From: an uncultured Desulfomonile sp. | GTDB taxonomy: Bacteria > Desulfobacterota > Desulfomonilia > Desulfomonilales > Desulfomonilaceae | Reading direction: 5' to 3' | Length of the DNA: 13,375 nt | Assembly (NCBI GenBank): GCA_937915285.1 | Contig: CALDNG010000264.1 | Location: 1 to 13,375 of the forward strand | Shown here: positions 1 to 6,257 of the stretch, piece by piece | How positions within the stretch are numbered: position 1 is the first letter of the stretch | Layout: each line of letters opens with the position of its first letter | The notes under the pieces: model-generated | What the model saw: the letters and a program-made list of their open reading frames with translations, nothing else | What the model was told of the DNA's origin: nothing | Database searches by the model: none | Made by a program: the position numbers and the translations under genes

Positions 1-277
1 CTGATACCCCTCCCATTATCTGTTCGTGATATATACCCGGATGGATCATCGCCTTGTCCCCGGGTTTCAAAGACCTTGACGCCTGTTTCAATGTCTTGAA
101 AGGCCTGTCGGCCGTACCGGGAAAATCCTCAGAGCCACGCATGACGTCGATGTGATAAACCTCCGCATGGCAAGGAACGTCGCAAATGCAAGGCCATGCG
201 AGGGTTATCAATGCCGGAAGGATACCCCAGCAATATCTTATAAGGCCTCCTGACAAAAAAAGATTTGGAGCTTTCAT
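1..277 (-). CDS. Secreted parallel beta-helix-like protein, N-terminal part (runs off left edge)
   Basis: Reading the minus strand from the ATG at 277-275 gives 92 open codons to the window edge, so the C-terminus is missing. Residues 1-38 look like a signal peptide: a short basic start, a hydrophobic core (LPALITLAW) and an end near PCHA. It is followed by YHIDVMRGSEDFPGTADRPF and then KTLKQASRSLKPGD and IHPGIYHEQI. That order (V-x-x-G-S-x-x-x-PGT-x-x-x-PF-KTL-x-x-A, KPGD, PG-x-Y) is the usual opening of secreted right-handed parallel beta-helix or DUF1565-type proteins, which in such loci are often polysaccharide-binding or polysaccharide-cleaving. A specific enzyme activity cannot be assigned without the rest. 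A weak GGA lies nine bases before the ATG, and an in-frame TAG closes the frame a few codons upstream. It lies 70 bases downstream of the methyltransferase on the same strand and is probably co-transcribed with it. Confidence 0.72.
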   Translation of the reverse strand, partial: MKAPNLFLSGGLIRYCWGILPALITLAWPCICDVPCHAEVYHIDVMRGSEDFPGTADRPFKTLKQASRSLKPGDKAMIHPGIYHEQIMGGVS

Positions 278-347
278 CAATTTAATCCGTTTCTACCGCT
301 CTGTTTTTGGATCAGAAATTATTGAACCAAAACGTTTGGTCAAGAAA

Positions 348-1331
348 TCAACTCTTAACCGCCTGGACCAATGAGCGGGTAATTCGTAGATCATCGTCTG
401 TAAGACACTGGAATTCTCTTGCCAGGTCTTTCCTGGAAATGCCGGTGTCATTGTAAGTCCTGACATCAGAAATTATTTCAAACCCGTTTTGTTGCATTAG
501 TTGGATGTGGACTGAATGCGGCGCCCTGTTGTGCAAGTAAGGTCGATTCCCCTGCATCAAGCGCCACACAAAACTTGAACAAGCCCAGTGGCCGTTCCAG
601 TCGCGTGTCATGCCATAATTGCTGAAGTCGATGAAGTGCGACATCCATCCACCCGGTTTTAGCCAGTATGCGAAACTAGAGTAAATGTCTGGAAGGTTTT
701 CCACCACCTGCAGGACAACAGTGGACATGATCATATCAACTGAATGCTCAGGCAGCATGGTTCGTCCGCTGAACGGATGAATGTAGACCATCCGGATGTC
801 TCCCTCGATGGCTTCTCCCCCGTCTTGTATCGACCTGGTCATCACCCGCCGAATCCTTTCGACCCGTCCGGAATCCAGGGCTGCGTTCAGAACATCATCC
901 GTCAGAAGTTCCACCGGGAAACGGTCCAGTATTTTTCGAGTGCCTCGCTCCTCGGTAGGGTCTGTGCGGCATCTGAGAAGATCAATGGTTTCATCGAGGA
1001 CTTCCAGGTTAATGTCAAGCCTGGCATGTGGAAGCTCATCTATGGCGTAATAAACGTCTGCGCCGCAGAGAAGGGCTGCCAGCCCGACTCCAAAGGATGA
1101 TCCTGGACCTAGTTCCAGGACTGTGCGCGGAAACGGAGCCAAACCCGTCTTGTAAGCTTGGTAAACATGAGCCAGGTAGGTTGAATAACAATACATTGCC
1201 CCACTGGAATGGGTTAGATCGGAAAACTTCATGATACCCGGGACGTAGCTTATCAGCCCCTTGGTTATGGTTTCCAGTTCAGGAGGCAGCAAAGAAAGAA
1301 ATTTTCTGACTTGCCTTTCAAGAGCTTTCAA
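348..1331 (-). CDS. SAM-dependent methyltransferase
   Basis: A 327-residue protein with a class I Rossmann methyltransferase core. Motif I is VLELGPGSSFG at about residues 71-81 (SAM-binding glycine loop), followed by an acidic position in AIDELPHARLD (96-106). A post-motif strand, MIMSTVVLQVVENLPD, lies near 200-215, and LKPGGWMSHFIDF near 224-236 matches the strand and turn after the catalytic pocket. There is no signal peptide or membrane helix, so it should be cytoplasmic. Sugar O- or N-methylation, or modification of a lipid-linked intermediate, is inferred only from context. The first codon is TTG at 1331-1329, nine bases after a GAGAG; an in-frame TGA just upstream limits extension, and the first internal ATG (residue 34) would remove conserved-looking sequence. 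It is transcribed away from the two-domain dehydrogenase and toward the beta-helix gene. Confidence 0.8.
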   Translation of the reverse strand: MKALERQVRKFLSLLPPELETITKGLISYVPGIMKFSDLTHSSGAMYCYSTYLAHVYQAYKTGLAPFPRTVLELGPGSSFGVGLAALLCGADVYYAIDELPHARLDINLEVLDETIDLLRCRTDPTEERGTRKILDRFPVELLTDDVLNAALDSGRVERIRRVMTRSIQDGGEAIEGDIRMVYIHPFSGRTMLPEHSVDMIMSTVVLQVVENLPDIYSSFAYWLKPGGWMSHFIDFSNYGMTRDWNGHWACSSFVWRLMQGNRPYLHNRAPHSVHIQLMQQNGFEIISDVRTYNDTGISRKDLAREFQCLTDDDLRITRSLVQAVKS

Positions 1332-1769
1332 ATTAACGGACTCTCAATTAGTATTCATGGTTGAAGGATTGGAAAAACATTACTGGGTCACTTATGGCAA
1401 ACGTTGTTTAGGGTTTACCCAAGTGAGTCTGTAATTTATACATTCGGTTTAAGGAAATTACTATTAAAAATAGACATAGCGAAACAACATCCAGTGTTTG
1501 TAGGCATGAGTTTTGTCTGGTAACTTTGATAACGGACTTCTGTCACATCCCAATCCAGTCAAGCTCGCAGACTAAGCGAATGAAGACGAACATGCTACTT
1601 CATCCTACCCCATCCGCTGTAGAAGTCATGATAAATCCGAGAATAAATTTTTACCCAGGTTGAAGAGATTTGTTCCAATCGTGGTAGATAAAGGAATGTA
1701 TTTGTCGATTGATATTTGTTCGTATGAAGGAATGCGCAAGTTTCTCTCAGTTCTCAGGAGGACATACTT
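1332..1769. other. 438-base intergenic region between divergent genes
   Basis: This stretch separates the methyltransferase (minus) from the two-domain dehydrogenase (plus), so promoters for both should lie here. I found no convincing ORF, tRNA or repeat. A good Shine-Dalgarno, AGGAGG at 1756-1761, serves the dehydrogenase ATG at 1770. No TTGACA/TATAAT pair with proper spacing stands out on either strand. A minus-strand TATAAA-like box near 1434-1440 lacks a -35 partner. A small hairpin-forming stretch, CTATT-AAA-AATAG, lies near 1461-1473. It is more AT-rich than the flanking genes, as expected for control DNA. Confidence 0.5.
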
Positions 1770-3902
1770 ATGAGGCAGTTACTTCAAAACATGAGGAATG
1801 GTACGGTGACGCTTACAGAGGTCCCCTGTCCTGCTGACAGGGCCGGAAGGCTACTCATAAGGACACGCGCCAGTCTTGTTTCATCCGGAACGGAGAGAAT
1901 GCTGCTGGATTTCGCCAAGGCCGGGTTTCTCAACAAGGCCCGTCAACAGCCAGACAAGGTTAAGATGGTTCTGGACAAGATAAGAACAGACGGATTGATC
2001 CCAACTATTGAAACAGTGCGCAATAAGCTGGAGCAACCCATGGAAATGGGTTACTGCAACGTTGGTCAGGTAATGTCGGTTGGCAAGGGCATCATTGATT
2101 ATCAGGAAGGCGATAGAGTTGCCTCCAACGGTAAACACGCGGAAGTCGTTAGCGTTCCAGTAAACCTTTGCGCGAAAATTCCGGATGAAGTAACCGATGA
2201 CCAAGCAGCCTTCACCGTGTTGGGGGCTATTGCCCTTCAGGGTATAAGACTAGTCCAGCCCACACTCGGAGAAATAGTTGTGGTGACAGGACTAGGTTTG
2301 ATTGGACTGATTACGGTCCAGTTGCTAAGGGCGAATGGATGCAAGGTCCTGGGGATCGACATTGATGAGAAAAAACTAGCTCTGGCGCAACAATTCGGGG
2401 CCCAGACCATCAATATTCAAGCCGGCGAGGATCCAGTATCCTCCGCATCGGCCTATTCACGGGGCAGGGGAGTCGATGCCGTAATTGTAACCGCCGCTAC
2501 CAGAAGCAACCAGCCAATCCATCAGGCAGCCCTGATGTGTCGCAAGAAGGGCAGAATAGTGCTCGTGGGAGTTACCGGTCTGGAACTGTCGCGGGATGAT
2601 TTCTACGAAAAGGAACTGTCCTTTCAGGTATCATGCTCCTACGGTCCTGGAAGATATGATCCGAATTACGAAGAAAAAGGGAATGATTATCCTATTGGTT
2701 ACGTCCGCTGGACAGAAAAGCGGAACATGGAAGCGGTTCTGGAGATGATGGCTAATGGCAGCCTCAATGTAACGCCACTAGTTAGCCATTCATTCCCAAT
2801 TGACGAAGCTCCGGCCGCTTACGAACTGGTCACCGGCAAGACACCATCACTCGGAATCCTGCTCAAGTATCTGGACACAGATCAGCTATCCCAGGAGACC
2901 TTGCGAAATCCTGCCGTCCGGGTCTCAGCGCCTGTCGCAGTCTCACGTGCGGCCATGGCGACCATTGGTTTTATAGGTTCCGGTAATTATGCCACCTCCA
3001 TGCTGATCCCTGCGTTCAGGTCCGCCGGAGCAGCCCTGAAAATGGTTGTCTCAGCGCAGGGTCTGAGCGGAGTGCTGGCCGCAAAAAAATATGGCATAGA
3101 AAATACCACTACCGATACAAATAGCTTATTTGAGAATGAGGATATAAACACCATTGTTATAGCTACCCGACACAATACCCACGCCGGGTTCGTCATCAAA
3201 GGGCTTGAGGCAGGAAAACACGTTTTTGTGGAGAAACCGCTGTGCCTCAATCTCGATGAAATGGCGCAGATCGAAAAAGCCTATCAAAACAACATCGACA
3301 AGGGCGCTCCCACTCTTCTTATGGTCGGCTATAACAGACGTTTCGCTCCTCAGGTAAGAAAGATGAGCGAACTGCTCATGTCGGTGAAGTCGCCCAAAGC
3401 GCTCATAATGACTGTCAATGCTGGGCACATTCCGGTTGAGCACTGGACACAGGATCCCTTGATCGGTGGTGGCAGAATCATAGGGGAAGCATGTCATTTC
3501 ATAGACCTGCTGGGCTTTCTCGCGGACAGTCCAGTATTTTCGTGGCGCCTCACCCCTATGAAAGCGCCCCTTAGGGACACGGTTACTATCGATCTTCAGT
3601 TCACAAATGGATCAATCGGTTCGGTTCACTATTTTTCGAATGGTAGCAAGGAGTTACCAAAAGAGCGACTGGAAGTCTTCAGCGAGGGACGTGTTTTACA
3701 ACTGGATAATTTCCGTAAACTGACCGGTTTCGGCTGGCCAGGCTTTAGCAAAATGAACCTCTGGCGTCAGGATAAGGGTCAAGCATGCTGTGTTGAACAG
3801 TTTGTAAAGGCGATTGAAAAAGGTGATCGCTCGCCGATTGATTTCGCGGAAATACTGGAAGGAACCAGAATAAGCATACTGGCCCAGAAGCAGGACTCGT
3901 GA
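1770..3902 (+). CDS. Two-domain oxidoreductase: zinc-ADH-like half fused to Gfo/Idh/MocA half
   Basis: A 710-residue fusion. Residues 1-370 resemble medium-chain dehydrogenases: a GroES-like N-terminal part (SLVSSGTER near 36-43, GDRVASNGKHAE near 114-125) and a nucleotide-binding loop TGLGLIGL at 173-180 followed by GIDIDEKKLALAQQFGA. Residues 397-710 form a Gfo/Idh/MocA oxidoreductase: ATIGFIGSGNYA (397-408) is the dinucleotide loop, HVFVEKPLCLN (484-494) holds the hallmark EKP, and GEACHFIDLLGF (572-583) matches the conserved segment near the sugar-binding site. Proteins with this order are known from polysaccharide loci and presumably act on a nucleotide sugar or sugar acid; the substrate is unknown. 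The zinc ligands of classical alcohol dehydrogenases are not evident in the N-terminal half. The start is well supported by AGGAGG eight bases upstream. It is flanked by minus-strand genes, so it is probably transcribed alone. Confidence 0.88.
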   Translation: MRQLLQNMRNGTVTLTEVPCPADRAGRLLIRTRASLVSSGTERMLLDFAKAGFLNKARQQPDKVKMVLDKIRTDGLIPTIETVRNKLEQPMEMGYCNVGQVMSVGKGIIDYQEGDRVASNGKHAEVVSVPVNLCAKIPDEVTDDQAAFTVLGAIALQGIRLVQPTLGEIVVVTGLGLIGLITVQLLRANGCKVLGIDIDEKKLALAQQFGAQTINIQAGEDPVSSASAYSRGRGVDAVIVTAATRSNQPIHQAALMCRKKGRIVLVGVTGLELSRDDFYEKELSFQVSCSYGPGRYDPNYEEKGNDYPIGYVRWTEKRNMEAVLEMMANGSLNVTPLVSHSFPIDEAPAAYELVTGKTPSLGILLKYLDTDQLSQETLRNPAVRVSAPVAVSRAAMATIGFIGSGNYATSMLIPAFRSAGAALKMVVSAQGLSGVLAAKKYGIENTTTDTNSLFENEDINTIVIATRHNTHAGFVIKGLEAGKHVFVEKPLCLNLDEMAQIEKAYQNNIDKGAPTLLMVGYNRRFAPQVRKMSELLMSVKSPKALIMTVNAGHIPVEHWTQDPLIGGGRIIGEACHFIDLLGFLADSPVFSWRLTPMKAPLRDTVTIDLQFTNGSIGSVHYFSNGSKELPKERLEVFSEGRVLQLDNFRKLTGFGWPGFSKMNLWRQDKGQACCVEQFVKAIEKGDRSPIDFAEILEGTRISILAQKQDS

Positions 3903-4055
3903 GAGAGATATCCCCGAGCCGTCACAACTAAATTTGGCCCGGATACTTCCAAAGTTTGGGTTTGCTGACTGGATGGCGGACAGTCCTTGAGTCCAAACGG
4001 GTATTGATGAAATAGAAATTCGGGAGCTGATGGGATTTCTCATCCAGGGATGTTT

Positions 4056-5318
4056 TCAGACGGGTCGGCCCAGGAGTTGGGTCAGGAGTCTCTTGTAAAT
4101 GGCGTATTGATGAGACCAGTCATTTTGCGAAGCCTTGTTATATGCGTTTGAAACAAGGCTTTTCTTGTATTCAGGTGAATCATGAATCTGGATTATCCTG
4201 GACGCTAACCCCTCAAAATCTTCAGAATCATGGAAAGCTATTGCTTGATCCCCATACAGTTCTTCCAGAACGGTGAGTCTGGTTGAAACAATAGGGAGTT
4301 TTGCAAGCGCCATTTCAGGTATTTTTAACGACAACGCCCAATCCATGTGACGGTTTCGGATGGCCGGATATATCCCGACGTCTGCAGAGGCCATGACTCC
4401 AGGCATCTTTTCTATGGGAACAGGTGAGGTCACATACATAAGGTCCGATACACTCAACTCATCAGCCAGCGCAAAACAATCTTTAAGGCCCTTGCCCTCG
4501 TCTATTATCTTGGGAACTATCTTGAACCTGATGTTGGGTATCTGTTGCCTCAGTAGTGGCAGAGCCCTGACCATAGTTTCCAGGCCGTACCTAGTGGCTA
4601 CGGTGCCCACATAGAGGACTGTATAAACCGAAGGATCCTTTTTTGCCTCCGCTTCAAGCAACTCCGCCGCAAAAAGCCTGGAATCAGGGGCATTCATTAT
4701 GACCGTAATCTTGTCTGCCCGTGTGCCACGGAGAACCAACTGCCTCTTGAAAGACTCCAGCGCTGTGATCACATGTGTTGAGAAACGGCAGGAAGCCTGT
4801 TCCAGTAATTTCAATCCCCTAATCAGTATGTGATCCGGCCCTGCATTTAGTTTGGACTCTCCAAGTTCCGGCATCGGGTCGCCGATGTGAAGAATGACCG
4901 GTTTCCCCATCAACCTTTGAAATAAAGCAGTGAAAACAAGAAAGTCCGGCATGTTATGAACATGAATCACATCGTAACGGTTTTTTATGTCCAGACGGTT
5001 TAAATGGTAAAACATCGAAACGACGGTTGAGGCCCAATCCAGGATGTGCCCCAATCCTTCATGACGTGACCTTGTCTTTTTCAATGTGTAGCATCTGACA
5101 AACGGAGGCCTGCTCTGGTCTGAACCGTCATCTGACGCCAGGCTTATGACATCCACATAATGTCCATCCTGAGCAAGCGAATCAGAAAGACGCCTGACCC
5201 TCACATGACGGACAAAAATGTTGTGGAGGAGCATCAAGACCCGTAAGGGGCGAGGATTAGATGAATCTATAGACCCATTTGGGGATGTGTAATTCACGTT
5301 TATTGAGCACCAAACCAA
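4056..5318 (-). CDS. Family 4 (GT-B fold) glycosyltransferase
   Basis: Up to 420 residues. The N-terminal domain opens with the strand LRVLMLLHN (25-33) and RRLSDSLAQDGHYVDVISL, typical of GT4 enzymes. YDVIHVHNMPD (115-125) and ILHIGDPMPEL (142-152) fit the acceptor side. The donor side starts at TVLYVGTVATRYGLETMV (233-250), and the E-x7-E-like region is SLKIPEMALAKLPIVSTRL (330-348) followed by LEELYG. It is expected to transfer a sugar from a nucleotide donor to a lipid-linked intermediate at the cytoplasmic face; donor and linkage are unknown. The start is uncertain. The longest frame begins with TTG at 5318-5316, 62 bases inside the upstream gene, with no clear ribosome site. GTG at 5297-5295 is another candidate. 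The ATG at residue 29 would cut into the first strand and is less likely. It is probably coupled to the upstream kinase-like gene. Confidence 0.87.
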   Translation of the reverse strand: MVWCSINVNYTSPNGSIDSSNPRPLRVLMLLHNIFVRHVRVRRLSDSLAQDGHYVDVISLASDDGSDQSRPPFVRCYTLKKTRSRHEGLGHILDWASTVVSMFYHLNRLDIKNRYDVIHVHNMPDFLVFTALFQRLMGKPVILHIGDPMPELGESKLNAGPDHILIRGLKLLEQASCRFSTHVITALESFKRQLVLRGTRADKITVIMNAPDSRLFAAELLEAEAKKDPSVYTVLYVGTVATRYGLETMVRALPLLRQQIPNIRFKIVPKIIDEGKGLKDCFALADELSVSDLMYVTSPVPIEKMPGVMASADVGIYPAIRNRHMDWALSLKIPEMALAKLPIVSTRLTVLEELYGDQAIAFHDSEDFEGLASRIIQIHDSPEYKKSLVSNAYNKASQNDWSHQYAIYKRLLTQLLGRPV

Positions 5319-5925
5319 GGATGTTCGTCCTGGCCGATTTCGTCTTGTTTATGGCAAATTCAAGAACCTGCTGTTTGGTCGTGTTGGCCTCCACCACTAT
5401 GATCGACCTGTCAACCTGTTCCCCAATTATCTTGGCGTCGACATACGGAATCATCGGAGGTGAATCCACCACAATAAGGCGATACCTCTGCTTGAGCTTG
5501 TCCACAACAACCCCGAAATTCTCCAGGATCATCTCAATGTTCATGTTCTTCGAGGCAACCTCGTTGCCTGCAGCCTTTATCGCCTGGATGTTGAGAATCT
5601 CGGATAATTCCACATTGTCGAACACCGATTCAGGGTTTTCAAGAGCCGCATTCAAGGATTTCGAGGAAGACAAACCCAGCAACTCACGAAAACATGGGTT
5701 TCTAAAATTTGCCTCTACAGCTAGAACACTGTTAATATCCCATAATTCCGAAACGAATTTTGTGAAAGCTAAGGCCGTGGATGATACTCCCTCCGTAATT
5801 CGCGAAGAAGTTATCTGCACCGCAGCATTGACAAGTTCGCTCTCAGGCTGGAATAATGCCCAGTGTAGACGGCGGAACTCATCCGGATATGAATCCACAA
5901 TTGTACTAATAGTATGTTGAGTCAT
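5257..5925 (-). CDS. Degenerate bacterial tyrosine-kinase-like (CpsD/Wzc-C-type) P-loop protein
   Basis: A 222-residue protein matching the cytoplasmic kinase domain of the BY-kinase family, which normally pairs with a chain-length protein and controls polysaccharide length by cycling tyrosine phosphorylation. Family order is retained: EFRRLHWALF (16-25) fits the EAYRxLRTxL-like helix, VQITSSRITEGVSSTALAF (36-54) sits where TSSxPGEGKSTxAxNLA belongs, SVLAVEANFRNP (66-77) stands for VLLIDADLRRP, and RLIVVDSPPMIPYVDA (149-164) is Walker B. The Walker A lysine is replaced by serine (S48 or S49), and the two aspartates of the A' motif are E71 and N73; Walker B D154 is kept. The C-terminus has a single Tyr (219) rather than a tyrosine cluster. 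It is therefore probably not an active kinase. No Shine-Dalgarno precedes the ATG at 5925. It is divergent from the chain-length-like gene at 6258 and overlaps the glycosyltransferase gene downstream. Confidence 0.83.
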   Translation of the reverse strand: MTQHTISTIVDSYPDEFRRLHWALFQPESELVNAAVQITSSRITEGVSSTALAFTKFVSELWDINSVLAVEANFRNPCFRELLGLSSSKSLNAALENPESVFDNVELSEILNIQAIKAAGNEVASKNMNIEMILENFGVVVDKLKQRYRLIVVDSPPMIPYVDAKIIGEQVDRSIIVVEANTTKQQVLEFAINKTKSARTNILGLVLNKRELHIPKWVYRFI

Positions 5926-6020
5926 TTCAATAGGATTATAGAATAAAGTAAGCTATAAGTCCATCCAAAACTCCCACACATAAAATCTCATAAAATACTT
6001 TAGGTTTTTATCATTTCTTA

Positions 6021-6050
6021 TTGACATTTCTAATTTTTTAGTCATATAAT
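6021..6050 (+). promoter_or_regulatory. Sigma-70-type promoter for the export operon
   Basis: TTGACA at 6021-6026 and TATAAT at 6045-6050 both match the housekeeping consensus exactly, with an 18-base spacer (optimum 17). Transcription should begin near 6057, giving a leader of about 200 nt before the ATG at 6258. Two perfect hexamers at near-ideal spacing in the intergenic region make chance unlikely, although the region is AT-rich. Confidence 0.75.
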
Positions 6051-6076
6051 ACGAAAAAACAGCAAAGAGGCTTTCT

Positions 6077-6090
6077 TAAAATATATTTTA
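6077..6090. promoter_or_regulatory. Perfect 14-bp AT palindrome just downstream of the predicted start site
   Basis: TAAAATATATTTTA reads identically on both strands and lies about 20 bases after the predicted transcription start. It is placed where a dimeric repressor could block elongation. It could also be an incidental AT-rich symmetry; no regulator is known from the window. Confidence 0.35.
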
Positions 6091-6149
6091 TGACACAGGT
6101 ATATGAAGCTAAAAACACTATCTAATAAGCTATGGGCTAATATAGTTTG

Positions 6150-6233
6150 TGTCCGCTCTCGGACATGGCGCACTCTTTAAAAGCATCTGTTTAAGGCCCT
6201 GAACGGATATTTCTGTCCCAATGCGGCCGGACA
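6150..6233 (+). promoter_or_regulatory. Leader RNA with two hairpins that share arm sequences
   Basis: The first hairpin is TGTCCG (6150-6155), loop CTCT, CGGACA (6160-6165). The second is TGTCC (6214-6218), a 10-base loop, GGACA (6229-6233). Because the arms are nearly the same, the first 5' arm can also pair over six bases with CGGACA at 6228-6233, so alternative folds are possible. A further upstream match, GACACA (6092-6097) with TGTGTC (6148-6153), would compete with the first hairpin. The last hairpin ends 12 bases before the ribosome site. This is compatible with translational control, but I do not recognise any known riboswitch class. Confidence 0.4.
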
Positions 6234-6257
6234 TCTCAGGAATGTGAGGAACGCGCA

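Larger units (their letters stand above)
5926..6257. promoter_or_regulatory. Divergent control region and long leader of the export operon
   Basis: A 332-base AT-rich stretch between the kinase-like gene (minus) and the export operon (plus). It holds a consensus plus-strand promoter (6021-6050), a 14-bp palindrome (6077-6090), paired hairpins (6150-6165 and 6214-6233) and the ribosome site GAGGA at 6246-6250. On the minus strand a TATAAT box (5940-5935) lies only nine bases before the kinase-like ATG. No ORF with coding character is seen here. Co-regulation of the two divergent units is plausible from this layout. Confidence 0.6.

Noticed and set aside
186..374. A 62-codon plus-strand ORF at the left end
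   Set aside because: It is antisense to the signal-peptide region of the beta-helix gene and the end of the methyltransferase gene, with no family likeness.
1395..1412. A sigma-54 promoter-like string (TGGCAAACGTTG) before the two-domain dehydrogenase
   Set aside because: The GG/GC spacing does not fit the -24/-12 consensus and it is over 350 bases from the ATG.
3930..3957. Imperfect hairpin AAATTTGG/CCAAAGTTT after the two-domain oxidoreductase gene
   Set aside because: The stem is AT-rich with a bulge and no following T-tract, so it is not supported as a terminator.
5279..5920. A 213-codon plus-strand ORF opposite the kinase-like gene
   Set aside because: It lies wholly antisense to a gene with recognisable family motifs, and its translation shows no fold or motif of its own.
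6092..6165. A c-di-GMP (GEMM) riboswitch in the export operon leader
   Set aside because: The leader has some suggestive strings (AAGCTATGGGC) but lacks the conserved GEMM core such as the GGGACGCAAAGC-type segment.
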